From NCBI RefSeq assembly GCF_030693805.1, contig NZ_JAUXZW010000415.1:1-50336 (forward strand): 50,336 bases of DNA, read 5' to 3'. The stretch is from Phenylobacterium sp. (GTDB lineage: Bacteria; Pseudomonadota; Alphaproteobacteria; Caulobacterales; Caulobacteraceae). The notes under the pieces are model-generated. The model had not been told where the DNA came from and ran no database searches. It was given only the letters and a program-made list of their open reading frames with translations. The position numbers were made by a program, and so were the translations under genes. Shown piece after piece: positions 25,639 through 34,826 of this stretch (its first letter is position 1; every line of letters starts with the position of its first letter).

Positions 25639-27150
25639 ATGCGCGACATCACCCACTTCATCGACGGCGCATCCGTCGCCGGCGTCAGCGGCCGTTACAG
25701 CGACGTCTACGATCCCAACACCGGCGAGGTGCAGGCGCGCGTCGCACTGGCGAACCAAGCCGAGATCGACACCGCCGTCGCGGCCGCCGTCAGGGCGCAA
25801 GCTCTTTGGGCGACGGTCAATCCGCAGCGCCGCGCGCGGGTGATGTTCGAGTTCAAGCGGCTGGTCGAATCGCGCTTGGACGAGCTGGCGCGGCTGCTGT
25901 CGTCGGAGCACGGCAAGGTGCTCGCCGACTCACGCGGCGACCTGCAGCGCGGCCTTGAGGTGATCGAGTTCGCCTGCGGCATCCCGCATGCCCTGAAGGG
26001 CGAATACACCGAGGGCGCGGGCCCCGGCATCGACGTCTATTCGATGCGCCAGCCGATCGGCGTCGGCGCCGGCATCACCCCATTCAATTTCCCGGGCATG
26101 ATCCCGATGTGGATGTTCGGCGTGGCGATCGCCACCGGCAACAGCTTCATCCTGAAGCCGTCGGAGAAGGACCCGAGCGTCCCGGTGCGCCTGGCCGAGC
26201 TGTTCATGGAGGCCGGCGGGGCAGCGGGCGTGGAGGTGAAGGGCGTGCTCAACGTCGTTCACGGCGACAAGAGCGCGGTCGACGCGATCCTCACCCATCC
26301 GGACATCAAGGGCGTCAGCTTCGTCGGGTCGTCCGACATCGCCCAGTACGTCTACATGACCGGCGCCGAGCACGGTAAGCGGGTGCAGGCTATGGGCGGG
26401 GCCAAGAACCACGGCATCGTGCTGCCGGACGCCGATCTCGACCAGGTCGTGAAGGACCTGTCGGGGGCGGCCTTCGGCTCGGCCGGCGAGCGCTGCATGG
26501 CCTTGCCGGTGGTGGTGCCGGTGGGCGCCAAGACCGCCGACGAACTGCGTGAGCGCATGGTCGCCGAGATCGCCTCGCTGAAGGTCGGCGTCAGCACCGA
26601 CGCTGACGCCCACTACGGTCCGGTGGTCAGCGCCGCACACCGCCAGAAGATCGCCGACTACATCAAGCTGGGCGCCGACGAAGGCGCAGAGCTGGTGGTC
26701 GACGGCCGCGACTTCGCCCTGCAGGGCTACGAGAAGGGCTTCTTCATCGGCCCGACCCTGTTCGATAACGTCAAGCCGGCCATGCGCACCTACCAGGAGG
26801 AGATCTTCGGCCCGGTGCTGCAGATCGTCCGCGCCGAGACCCTCGACGAGGCGATCGCCCTGCCCAGTCAGCACCAGTACGGCAACGGGGTGGCGATCTT
26901 CACCCGCAACGGCCGTGCGGCGCGCGAGTTCGCGGCCAAGGTCAACGTCGGCATGGTCGGCATCAATGTGCCGATCCCGGTGCCGGTCGCCTACCACACC
27001 TTCGGCGGCTGGAAGCGCTCGGCGTTCGGCGACACCAACCAGCACGGTCTGGAAGGCGTGAAGTTCTGGACGAAGATCAAGACGGTGACCGCCCGCTGGC
27101 CAGAAGGCGCGGTCGAGGATTCGGCGTTCGTCATTCCGACGATGCGCTGA
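25639..27150 (+). CDS. mmsA: CoA-acylating methylmalonate-semialdehyde dehydrogenase
   Basis: 503 residues, the usual length. The start at 25639 (MRDITHFIDGASVAG) has an AGGAC site; a reading from 25579 would add 20 unrelated residues. The aldehyde dehydrogenase domain shows GITPFNFPGMIPMWMF, KPSEKDPSVP and the catalytic C286 in SAGERCMALPV, all typical of MmsA. It converts methylmalonate semialdehyde to propionyl-CoA in valine and thymine breakdown, using NAD and CoA. The expected partner mmsB (3-hydroxyisobutyrate dehydrogenase) is not adjacent. Confidence 0.95.
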   Translation: MRDITHFIDGASVAGVSGRYSDVYDPNTGEVQARVALANQAEIDTAVAAAVRAQALWATVNPQRRARVMFEFKRLVESRLDELARLLSSEHGKVLADSRGDLQRGLEVIEFACGIPHALKGEYTEGAGPGIDVYSMRQPIGVGAGITPFNFPGMIPMWMFGVAIATGNSFILKPSEKDPSVPVRLAELFMEAGGAAGVEVKGVLNVVHGDKSAVDAILTHPDIKGVSFVGSSDIAQYVYMTGAEHGKRVQAMGGAKNHGIVLPDADLDQVVKDLSGAAFGSAGERCMALPVVVPVGAKTADELRERMVAEIASLKVGVSTDADAHYGPVVSAAHRQKIADYIKLGADEGAELVVDGRDFALQGYEKGFFIGPTLFDNVKPAMRTYQEEIFGPVLQIVRAETLDEAIALPSQHQYGNGVAIFTRNGRAAREFAAKVNVGMVGINVPIPVPVAYHTFGGWKRSAFGDTNQHGLEGVKFWTKIKTVTARWPEGAVEDSAFVIPTMR

Positions 27151-27167
27151 TCCCGCGGACGAAATAA

Positions 27168-27194
27168 CGCCGGCCGCGCATGACGCGGCCGGCG
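27168..27194 (+). terminator. strong GC hairpin after mmsA
   Basis: An 11-bp perfect stem (CGCCGGCCGCG with CGCGGCCGGCG) closes on a 5-base loop, CATGA, beginning 18 bases after the mmsA stop. No long T-run follows. It probably ends or attenuates mmsA transcription before the next gene. Confidence 0.6.
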
Positions 27195-27220
27195 CAATGA
27201 TTGAAAACGGGAGAAGACCG

Positions 27221-28207
27221 ATGGCCAGGATCGTCAGGTTTCACGAGCTGGGCGGACCCGACGTGCTGCGGGTCGAAGAGGTCGATCCCGGCGCCCCGGG
27301 CGCGGACGAGGTGCTGCTGAACATCGAGGCGATCGGTCTCAATCGCGGCGAGGCGGCGTTCCGCGGCGGTCACTACATCTTCAAGCCCACCCTGCCGTCG
27401 TACATCGGCGGCGAAGCGACGGGGCGGGTGGCGCAGTTGGGCTCCAACGTACAAGGCCTCAAGGTCGGCGACGCGGTGGTGTTCATGCCGATCTCGCCTC
27501 CTGGCGAACGCAGCATCTATGGCGAGCAGGCGGTGGTGCCGGCGCTGTCGCTGGTCAAGGCGCCCGAGGGCCTGGACGCGATCCAGAATGGTTCGGTCTG
27601 GGTGGCCTTCCTGACCGCCTGGGGCGGCCTGGCCAAGGCCGGCCTGGCCAAGGGCCAGACGGTGATCATCCCCGCCGCTTCCAGCGCCGTAGGCTTGGCC
27701 GCCGTGCAGATCGCCCACGACATCGGCGCGACGGTGATCGCCACCACGCGCCGCAGCGGCAAGTCCGACGCCATTCTCGCCGCCGGCGCCGACCACGTGG
27801 TCGCCACCGAAGAACAGGACATCAAGGCCGAGGTCGCCCGGATCACCGGCGGCAAGGGCGTGGAGCTGATCTTCGATCCGGTCGCCGGACCGTTCGCCGA
27901 GACCCTGTTCGAATGCCTGGCCGACGACGGAACGCTGATGATCTACGGCGGCATGGCCAATCAGCCACACATCTTCCCGAGGCAGCTTTCCATCCGCAAG
28001 AACCTGACCATGCGCGGCTACAACTTCTTCGAACTGCTGCGCGACCGCCCGAGGTTGGACGCGGCGATGGGCGAGATCGCCGCGCGGATCCGCGACGGGC
28101 GCTTCAAGATGCCGGTGGCGAAGATCTTCCCGCTGGACCAGGTGGCCGAGGCGCATCGCTTCCTCGAATCCAACACCCACATCGGTAAGATCGTCATGCA
28201 ACCCTAG
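27221..28207 (+). CDS. quinone oxidoreductase-like MDR-family dehydrogenase
   Basis: 328 residues from the ATG at 27221 with a clear GGGAGAAG ribosome binding site. The medium-chain dehydrogenase/reductase fold is indicated by the N-terminal GroES-like half (LNRGEAAFRGGHY, YIGGEATGRV) and the Rossmann motif AASSAVGLAAVQIA. No catalytic zinc ligands are seen, which fits the NADPH:quinone oxidoreductase group. Substrate unknown. A GC-rich hairpin separates it from mmsA. Confidence 0.9.
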   Translation: MARIVRFHELGGPDVLRVEEVDPGAPGADEVLLNIEAIGLNRGEAAFRGGHYIFKPTLPSYIGGEATGRVAQLGSNVQGLKVGDAVVFMPISPPGERSIYGEQAVVPALSLVKAPEGLDAIQNGSVWVAFLTAWGGLAKAGLAKGQTVIIPAASSAVGLAAVQIAHDIGATVIATTRRSGKSDAILAAGADHVVATEEQDIKAEVARITGGKGVELIFDPVAGPFAETLFECLADDGTLMIYGGMANQPHIFPRQLSIRKNLTMRGYNFFELLRDRPRLDAAMGEIAARIRDGRFKMPVAKIFPLDQVAEAHRFLESNTHIGKIVMQP

Positions 28208-28295
28208 CCCTTGCCGTCGCCTGCGGACCCGTGCCTTGATCGCGCGTCGAGCCGGCTCAACCGGCTGGCGTGCGCCAAGCGACCGGAGGTGACGG

Positions 28296-29105
28296 ATGGA
28301 CTACGAGGACCTGCTTTATGAGATGTCGGGCCACGTCCTGACGATCACCTTCAACCGGCCCGAGCGGTTGAACGCATTCAGCAACCAGACTGAACTCGAA
28401 CTGCGCCACGCCCTGGAGCGGGCGGATGGGGATCCGTTGGTGCGCGCCATCATCCTCACCGGCGCAGGCCGCGCATTTTGCGTCGGCGCCCACATGGCGG
28501 CGCTGCAGGGGGTGGGTGCAGAACCCACGCGTGCGGCGCGGGTCGTGGAGCCGGTGGGCGAGGGGATGGAGTCCAACTACCAGCGCCGGCTGAGCTACAT
28601 GTTGCGGATCTCCAAGCCGATGATCGCAGCGATCAACGGCCCGATCGCTGGCGTCGGCGTTAGCCTGGCGGTCTATTGCGATCTGCGGTTCATGCTCGAC
28701 ACCGCCAACCTCTCGACCTCGTTCGCGCGCCGCGGGCTGGTGGCCGAGCATGGCATGTCGTGGATGCTGCCCAGGCTGGTGGGCGTCATGAACGCCCTCG
28801 ACCTGCTGATGACCGGGCGCAAGCTCTCCGGCCTGGAGGCGGAACGTCTGGGCCTGGTCCGCGCCCTGCCGGCCGACGAGCTCATGCCGGCCGTGCGGGC
28901 GTTCGCCGCCGACCTTGCCGACAACACCTCGCCGCGCTCGACCGCGATCATCAAGCGGCAGGTCTATGACGCGTTGATGCAGCACCTGGGTGAATCCCTG
29001 GTGGTCACCGAGACCGAGGAGATCGCCTCGTTCGCCTGCGAGGACTTCCGCGAAGGCGTGGCGCATTTCGTCGAGCGCCGACCGCCAGCGTTCACCGGCC
29101 GCTGA
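28296..29105 (+). CDS. enoyl-CoA hydratase/isomerase family protein
   Basis: 269 residues of the crotonase fold: LTITFNRPERLNAFS at the start and the two oxyanion-hole segments GAGRAFCVGAHMAAL and GPIAGVGVSLAVYCDLRF. A C-terminal trimerisation helix follows. Such enzymes hydrate or isomerise enoyl-CoA thioesters. With mmsA nearby it may serve branched-chain amino acid or fatty-acid breakdown, but which CoA ester it uses is not visible. A GGAGGTGACGG site precedes the ATG. Confidence 0.93.
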   Translation: MDYEDLLYEMSGHVLTITFNRPERLNAFSNQTELELRHALERADGDPLVRAIILTGAGRAFCVGAHMAALQGVGAEPTRAARVVEPVGEGMESNYQRRLSYMLRISKPMIAAINGPIAGVGVSLAVYCDLRFMLDTANLSTSFARRGLVAEHGMSWMLPRLVGVMNALDLLMTGRKLSGLEAERLGLVRALPADELMPAVRAFAADLADNTSPRSTAIIKRQVYDALMQHLGESLVVTETEEIASFACEDFREGVAHFVERRPPAFTGR

Positions 29106-29120
29106 GGCCTGCACCACGGC

Positions 29121-29888
29121 TCAGGCCATGGTCTTGCCGCCGTCGACGATCAGCGTCTCGCCGGTCATGAAGGCGCCCGCGCGGGTGGCCAGGAACACGA
29201 TGGCGCCGGCCACGTCCTCCGGCTCGGCGACGCGCTTGATCGGCGTGCGCGACAGCATCTGCGCCTGGCGGGCGGGGTCCTCCCACGCGCCGCGCGCGAG
29301 CTCGGTGCGGGTGAGGCCGGGGGCGACGCAGTTGACGCGGATGTTCTTCGGTCCCAGCTCCACCGCGAGCGTTCGGGCGAGCTGGGTCTCCGCGGCCTTG
29401 GCCATCGCATAGGCCCCGGAGAGCGGGCTGCCGCCGCTATGACCGCCGATCGAAGACACGATGATGATCGCGCCGTCCTCCCGCGCCGTCATGTCGCCTA
29501 CCGCCTTTTGGATCAGGCCGACGTTCGCGAAGAGATTGACCTCCATGCTCTCACGCAGTTGCTCCGGCGTGATCTCGGTCAGCAGCGCGCCCATGAAGCT
29601 GGTCGCGGCGTTGCAGACCAGGATGTCGATCGGTCCGAACGCCTCGCGCGCCCGGTCCATCAGGTGCTGCTGGTCCGCAGCCCGGGTGATGTCGCAGGCC
29701 ACCGCGATCGCGTGGCCGGGGTGAGCGGCGTTGATCGTCTCGGCGGCCGCGTCGCAATCAGTCTGATTGCGTGACGAGACCACGACGCGCGCGCCCTGCT
29801 CGGCCATCGACACCGCCGCTGCGCGGCCGATGCCGCGCGATGACCCTGTGATGACGGCGACCTTCCCCGTCAGATCAAACATGCTCAT
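29121..29888 (-). CDS. SDR-family oxidoreductase
   Basis: 255 residues from the ATG at 29888, chosen for its GAGGAAA site; the frame runs on upstream through an AT-richer stretch with no better start. Motifs are those of classical SDRs: TGSSRGIGRA, VCNAATSF, IVSSIG and the YAMAK Tyr-Lys pair, ending in GETLIVDGGKTMA. It is similar to the DHRS4/FabG-like group; the substrate is unknown. It converges with the enoyl-CoA hydratase gene. Confidence 0.92.
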   Translation of the reverse strand: MSMFDLTGKVAVITGSSRGIGRAAAVSMAEQGARVVVSSRNQTDCDAAAETINAAHPGHAIAVACDITRAADQQHLMDRAREAFGPIDILVCNAATSFMGALLTEITPEQLRESMEVNLFANVGLIQKAVGDMTAREDGAIIIVSSIGGHSGGSPLSGAYAMAKAAETQLARTLAVELGPKNIRVNCVAPGLTRTELARGAWEDPARQAQMLSRTPIKRVAEPEDVAGAIVFLATRAGAFMTGETLIVDGGKTMA

Positions 29889-30277
29889 GAATTTCCTCGC
29901 CCGAATGTGTCGCTTTTTCTTATTGCCCCAACCCTGCGAGCGGCGGGAGGTGATGGCAAGTCGGCGGAGAACGCTCGTCAAATATTCGCGTGTGGCGGGC
30001 ATTCGACAGTTTGGAATCTTCGTCAGGTAGAATCCCAGAAAAACGAAATCGACGGATTCTGCGACAGCGCCAAACGAGGCCGAAAGGCGGCGTGTGTGAA
30101 TCACGCTCAAATGATCGCCGTGAGAGACGACTCGAGAGTTCTTCACGTAGCAAGTTGATGGCCCAAAAGTTGCAGGCTGGAAATCTAAGTCCCTTCATGT
30201 ATCATCATGGAGCGACGGGGGTCTTTGGCGTGACTTCGCGAATACCTTGGGGGTGCGAAGTCTGAGGGGCGGGCGGG
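29889..30277. promoter_or_regulatory. 389-bp non-coding divergent region, lower in GC
   Basis: No credible gene was found here. The stretch is visibly more AT-rich than its surroundings and separates two divergent starts. It contains an inverted repeat AGAATCC (30029-30035) and GGATTCT (30054-30060) with an 18-base spacer. It probably carries promoters for both neighbours and an upstream operator for the acetyltransferase gene. Confidence 0.45.
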
Positions 30278-31861
30278 ATGCATATCGATGTGGTCGACAC
30301 GTTCGACGGTCTGAAGGGCCTGCGCGAGAACTGGGATCGGCTGTATGAGGCCGACCCGGAAGCGCACTTCTATTCGTCCTGGATATGGATGTCCGAATGG
30401 CTGGAGGCGCTTCCCGGGCCTTGGCTGATCCTTTGCGCCAAGCGCGAGGCCGGCGACCAGGAGTATGTGGGCTTCCTGGGCCTGCGGCTACGTGCGCACT
30501 TCCATACGGTCCATGGGTTCAAGAACGAGGTGTACCTGGCCTCCGACGCCTTCTCGGACTACGCGGGCATCCTTTGTCTGCCGCAAGACGAGGCGCGGAC
30601 CATGGCGGCCTTCGCCGCCCATATCCGCGAGGAGCTTCACTGGGCGCGGCTGACACTCGACAATCTGTTGATGTCGGAGCGACGGCGGGCGCTGTTCCTG
30701 CGGGGGTTCGACGCCCATCGGTTCGTGCACCACGAGATCAGCTACGCGGACAAGAACGGACCGGACAACACCGTCGCCCCGGCGATCGATCTGCCGGACG
30801 ACTGGGAAGCCTATCTGGCCACGTTGAGCGCCAACAACCGCCAGAAGATCCGCCGCTTGCTGCGCCGCCTGGAAGAGGCCGACGAATACCGCATCACCGT
30901 CTCGGGCCCGGACGGCGTCAAGGCCGACATCGAGACGCTGCTGCGCCTTTGGACCGTCAAGTGGGCGAAGCAGAAAGGCGAGCGGCTGGAGGGCATCGTC
31001 GCGCGCAACCGCGCGATGCTGAACCGCTGCGCGGACGCAGGGCTGCTCTACATGCCGGTGTTCTGGCATGGCGAGCGGCCGGTTGCGGTGCTGGGCACCT
31101 ACGTCGACCCCGTCAAGAAGCACATGTTGTTCTCGATCACCGGTCGCGACGAGACCTACACCGAAAACCCCGCAGGCTATCTGCTGCACGCCCACAGCAT
31201 CCGCCACGCCATCGCCGAGGGGTTCAAGACCTACGATTTCCTGCGCGGCGACGAGCCGTACAAATACCTGTTCGCCCCTACGGACAGGTGGTTGCGCGGT
31301 TGCTACGTGGAGACCAAGAACGGCCGCAACCTCCACGATCTCCTGGACGGTCGCGCCATGCCGTCGATGCTCTCCCGGGCGCTGAAGCTCGAGGAAGAGA
31401 GCAAGCTGGACGACGCAGAGTTCGCCTACCGCCAGATCATCGAGCTCGCGCCCGACGGCTCGCTGGGCCTGTATCGCTTCGGACGTCTTCTGGCGCGCAA
31501 GGGAAACCACCTCGAGGCCAAGGTCATGTTGACCCGTTGCGTCGAGGTGCAGCCTGAGGCCGACAATCCCTGGTTCTGGCTGGCTCAGACCCTGCTCGCC
31601 CTGGGCGAACGTGACGCCGCCCTGGCCGCCTGCCGCAAGGTGTTGGCGATCGCACCGGACAATCGACGCGCCAAGGACCTGCTGATGAAGCTGAGCCTGG
31701 CGGCGCCGGCGAAAGTGCTTCCCGGCCTGCCGAAGATCCCGCCTCGGCCGCAGACGCCGAACAGCGCCGTCCAGCCGGGCCAGATCCTGCAGCAGCTCGC
31801 GGTGCAGGCGCGCAGATGGGACCCTGCCGGCGCGACGCTGACCGCCGTCCGCAAGTCCTGA
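30278..31861 (+). CDS. GNAT (Acetyltransf_6/CelD-like) acetyltransferase with C-terminal TPR repeats
   Basis: 527 residues. The first 340 resemble the BioF2-like/FemAB-type acetyltransferase domain found in exopolysaccharide-related proteins (FYSSWIWMSEWLEALPG, later YLLHAHSIRHAIAEGFKTYDFLRGDEPYK). Residues about 355-470 form at least two tetratricopeptide repeats (LEEESKLDDAEFAYRQIIE; AQTLLALGERDAALAACRK). A proline-rich tail ends the protein. The TPR part probably docks a partner. The acyl acceptor is unknown; cell-surface polysaccharide or lipid is a family-based guess. Confidence 0.85.
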   Translation: MHIDVVDTFDGLKGLRENWDRLYEADPEAHFYSSWIWMSEWLEALPGPWLILCAKREAGDQEYVGFLGLRLRAHFHTVHGFKNEVYLASDAFSDYAGILCLPQDEARTMAAFAAHIREELHWARLTLDNLLMSERRRALFLRGFDAHRFVHHEISYADKNGPDNTVAPAIDLPDDWEAYLATLSANNRQKIRRLLRRLEEADEYRITVSGPDGVKADIETLLRLWTVKWAKQKGERLEGIVARNRAMLNRCADAGLLYMPVFWHGERPVAVLGTYVDPVKKHMLFSITGRDETYTENPAGYLLHAHSIRHAIAEGFKTYDFLRGDEPYKYLFAPTDRWLRGCYVETKNGRNLHDLLDGRAMPSMLSRALKLEEESKLDDAEFAYRQIIELAPDGSLGLYRFGRLLARKGNHLEAKVMLTRCVEVQPEADNPWFWLAQTLLALGERDAALAACRKVLAIAPDNRRAKDLLMKLSLAAPAKVLPGLPKIPPRPQTPNSAVQPGQILQQLAVQARRWDPAGATLTAVRKS

Positions 31862-31873
31862 TGCTGCCGGCGT

Positions 31874-33220
31874 CTAGGCCCCGAAGATCCAGTCGCCCGT
31901 GAGCGAGGACATCGACACGCCCACCAGGATCATCTGGTCGGCGCCGGCGACGGTGATCACCACGTCTGCGCCGGACTGGGCGACGGCGTAGGTCGTTCCG
32001 GCGTCGAGCATCACCCGATCACCTTCGGCCCGGCTGAAGTCCAGCACACGGTCGAGGCCGGCGCCGGGCGAGATGTGGAATGTGTCGGCGCCGCCGCCGC
32101 CGCTGATGGTGTCGGAGTCACGGTCGCCGGACAGCCAGTCGTCGCCCGCTCCGCCCCGCAAGATGTCATCGCCCTGGCCGCCGCGCACGATGTCGCCGCC
32201 CGCGCCGCCGTCGCAGGTGTCCGCGCCCATGTTGCCGTACACGACGTCCGAGCCGTTCTCACCGTAGAGGGCGTCGTTGTCCTTGCCGCCGGCCACCCAA
32301 TCGTCGCCGTCGCCGCCGAACGCGGTGTCGTTGCCCATGTTGCCGTTGATGTCGTCGAAGTCGCGGCCGCCCGTCATGCGGTCCGCGCCCTCGCCGCCGC
32401 GCAGGTAGCTGACGCCGTCTCCGCCCTCGATGGTGTCGTCGCCCGCGCCGCCGGTGATCGTGTCCGGCCCGGAGCCGCCGCGCATGACGCCCGCGACAGC
32501 CGCCTGGCCGGCTTGCGGATCGACGAGGTCGAGCTTCACGTTTCGGCCAGAAACCGTCGCCTGCTGTGAGCTGGCGGCGAAGCCGCCTCCAGAGAAGGTG
32601 ACCGTGTAGGTCCCGTTGGCCAGCGCCAGCGCGTAGCCGCCGGAGCCGTAGGTCGTCGTCGAATAGGTCGCGCCGCCGGCGCCCACCGCGGTCACCGTCA
32701 GCCCGCCAAGGCCCTCGCCGGTGTCATAGAAGCGATCGCCATCCAGGTCGTCGATCGCGACGCCGGTAAGGTAGGTGGCGGTTCCGGTCTTGCCGAAATC
32801 CTGAGTGACGAAGGCGCCCTGCCAGCTCTGGTATTCGCCGACCTCGAAGCCGATCCCGACTTCGCGGTAATTGGCGTTGAGGATGTTCTCCCGGTGGCCG
32901 GTGGAGGCCATCAGGTTGGCGTGCAGCAGCAACACCTCGTCCTGGTAGCCGGCCGGCGCGCGCAGGCTCGCCCAGGCGATGTTCTCCCCCGTCGCCCATG
33001 AGCCCGACAGCGCATAGCCGGAGGCGGTCATCCGCTGGGTGGCGCTCGAGCCGCCCGCACCGGTGTGGGAGAAGGTGTCGGTGGCGATCATCCACTGGCT
33101 GTGCAGTTCGGCCGCGTCGTCGAGCTGGAAGTTGAAGACCAGCGGCTGGACGCCCGCCAGCGCCCGCTCGGCGTTGATCAGTTCGAGGTCGTACTGCTCG
33201 AAGACATTCGGTTCGGACAT
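31874..33220 (-). CDS. secreted CAP-domain protein with RTX calcium-binding repeats
   Basis: 448 residues. Residues about 10-140 form a CAP/SCP domain with DTFSHTGAGG, GENIAWAS and GHRENILNANY. A beta-sandwich module like SdrD-B follows (DLDGDRFYDTGEGLGGLTV to about 235). Residues about 245-400 hold RTX nonapeptide repeats of the GGxGxDxxx type (for example GGAGDDTIEGGDG), then a C-terminal non-cleaved secretion region. There is no N-terminal signal peptide, so type I secretion through an ABC exporter is expected, with folding on calcium outside the cell. The exporter genes are not in the window. Confidence 0.92.
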   Translation of the reverse strand: MSEPNVFEQYDLELINAERALAGVQPLVFNFQLDDAAELHSQWMIATDTFSHTGAGGSSATQRMTASGYALSGSWATGENIAWASLRAPAGYQDEVLLLHANLMASTGHRENILNANYREVGIGFEVGEYQSWQGAFVTQDFGKTGTATYLTGVAIDDLDGDRFYDTGEGLGGLTVTAVGAGGATYSTTTYGSGGYALALANGTYTVTFSGGGFAASSQQATVSGRNVKLDLVDPQAGQAAVAGVMRGGSGPDTITGGAGDDTIEGGDGVSYLRGGEGADRMTGGRDFDDINGNMGNDTAFGGDGDDWVAGGKDNDALYGENGSDVVYGNMGADTCDGGAGGDIVRGGQGDDILRGGAGDDWLSGDRDSDTISGGGGADTFHISPGAGLDRVLDFSRAEGDRVMLDAGTTYAVAQSGADVVITVAGADQMILVGVSMSSLTGDWIFGA

Positions 33221-33470
33221 GGTGGGGATGCTCCGCCCTCGCGGTTAAAAGTTCGCGTGCGGGGCGAAAAGGGCGGGCAAATGAGTCTGCCATGCGACGC
33301 GCGGCTGCGACCCGTTGGCGCACTGGGGTGTCCGTAGCGGATTGAATTATGTCAGTTTTCGCCGAACGCCGGCGGCGTTGGACCCTGAAAAACGCCAAGG
33401 GCGCCGCCGGTTGCCCGACGACGCCCCAGTAGTCTTCAAACAGGCCTCGCAATGCGAAGCTGACGTTCGA

Positions 33471-34559
33471 TCAGGCCGTGGCCAGATCCTTCTGGGCGGC
33501 GCTGGCGCCGTCGCCGGTCTTCGGCGGAGCGATCGCGAACACCTTGGACGAGTTGAAGATCCAGGTGCCGACGAAGCCGTGCTCGACCGGAGGCTGGTTC
33601 AGCTCGCTCATCGCGCCGACCAGGCAGCTCCAGTTGAGGATCTCCTGTTGACCAGCGTCTTCGACCTCTTTGCCGGTCAGGTTGCGCCAGGTGTCCCAGT
33701 CACCTTTGACAAGAGCCTCGTACATCTTCCGGTCCGCAGGCACGTCCGGATAGAGGTAGTGGTTCTTCATCGTCAGGAAGGCGTGCGACCAGCCGGACGA
33801 GGCGATCAGAGCCACGCGGTAGGGCGACTTCTTGAGGATGCGCGCCGTGGCCGCGCCAAGGTCGAACAGGCGCTTGGGCGTGGGCGCCGGCGGATCCAGT
33901 TCGTCGTCGCTGAGCTCGTGGTCGAAGTTCGGGCTGCCGCCGCGCTGCGCAATGACCCGACGACCGTAGCAATTGATCGCGAACGGGATCAGCGGATAGG
34001 GGAAGCCCTTTTCCCGACCGTAGTCGAGGTAGTTGACCGCGTTGTAGAACGCATGCCCCAGCGGGTGGTGCAGGGGCTTGTACGAGTAGGCGACGTCGAA
34101 GCCTTCCTCGATCAGCGACGTGGTGAGCTCCTTGGCGATTTTGGGCGCGCCGGCGATCCGGATCTTCTTCGTCGGATCCTCGCCCCAGACGTTGTCAGCC
34201 GGCGGCGAGAAGTTGAACTCCTCGTGGGCGCTGATCGCGAACGGCGGGATGATGTCTTCGCGGAAGTTCTCGTACTGGTCGTCGCCCCACATCAGCACAA
34301 AGTCGGGCTTGAACGCGTCGAGCGCTTCGCGGCTTCTGTCCATCCAGCCCACCAGGTCGGCGCGGTGACGCGCGGCGGCGGCAAGGCCTTCATCATTGGC
34401 CCATTGCTGGCGCATCTCTTCCGGCCAGCTCTTGGGATCCTTCAGATGTTCCGGAAGGCGCGGCATGGTGAGCATGCGTCGAAGCAACCCCGCCATCTGC
34501 TCGTCTCGGCCGCTGAGCGGCGGGTAGTGAGTCAGTCCGAGGGCCAGGATGTCGCCCAT
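33471..34559 (-). CDS. LigB-type class III extradiol ring-cleavage dioxygenase
   Basis: 362 residues from the ATG at 34559, which has a strong GGAGGAAC site. An upstream in-frame ATG adds 15 residues and lacks one. The N-terminus LALGLTHYPPL carries the first metal-binding His; SSGWSHAFLT near residue 265 is the conserved catalytic-His region of LigB. Such non-heme Fe(II) enzymes open catechol-like rings next to the hydroxyls. No small LigA subunit is adjacent, so this is a stand-alone type. It is divergent from an IclR regulator. Confidence 0.86.
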   Translation of the reverse strand: MGDILALGLTHYPPLSGRDEQMAGLLRRMLTMPRLPEHLKDPKSWPEEMRQQWANDEGLAAAARHRADLVGWMDRSREALDAFKPDFVLMWGDDQYENFREDIIPPFAISAHEEFNFSPPADNVWGEDPTKKIRIAGAPKIAKELTTSLIEEGFDVAYSYKPLHHPLGHAFYNAVNYLDYGREKGFPYPLIPFAINCYGRRVIAQRGGSPNFDHELSDDELDPPAPTPKRLFDLGAATARILKKSPYRVALIASSGWSHAFLTMKNHYLYPDVPADRKMYEALVKGDWDTWRNLTGKEVEDAGQQEILNWSCLVGAMSELNQPPVEHGFVGTWIFNSSKVFAIAPPKTGDGASAAQKDLATA

Positions 34560-34779
34560 GTGAAGTTCCTCCACGTGTTGGCTCGCCTCGAACCTTGGGG
34601 CCACTTGAGACGCGGCGACTGGGCCGGCTTGCGAGCGCGGTTTGCGCCTGAGGGGGTCTCCGCTTTGCAGCGCGGCCAGGATTTCCTGGGCGGCTTCGGC
34701 GGGCGCCTCATCAGCGCGATTGAGCTTTTTGTATCAGGTCTCACGTGTTTCGATCATAGAATCAGCCTCCGAGCGCCCA

Positions 34780-34797
34780 CATTCACATGCTTGAATG
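34780..34797. promoter_or_regulatory. palindrome upstream of the IclR gene
   Basis: CATTCA-CATGCT-TGAATG, a perfect 6-bp inverted repeat with a 6-base spacer, lies 29 bases before the IclR start and inside the LigB/IclR divergent gap. Position and size suit an autoregulatory operator for IclR. Confidence 0.4.
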
Positions 34798-34826
34798 CGG
34801 CAAGTGGGGCCGGGGAGGGAGAAAGC

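Noticed and set aside
32011-32569. Plus-strand ORF over the RTX repeats
   Set aside because: It is the antisense of the repeated glycine-aspartate codons, which gives artificial open frames.
33315-34826. Long N-terminal extension of the IclR frame
   Set aside because: It runs across the LigB gene on the other strand; the GTG at 34827 has a strong ribosome binding site.
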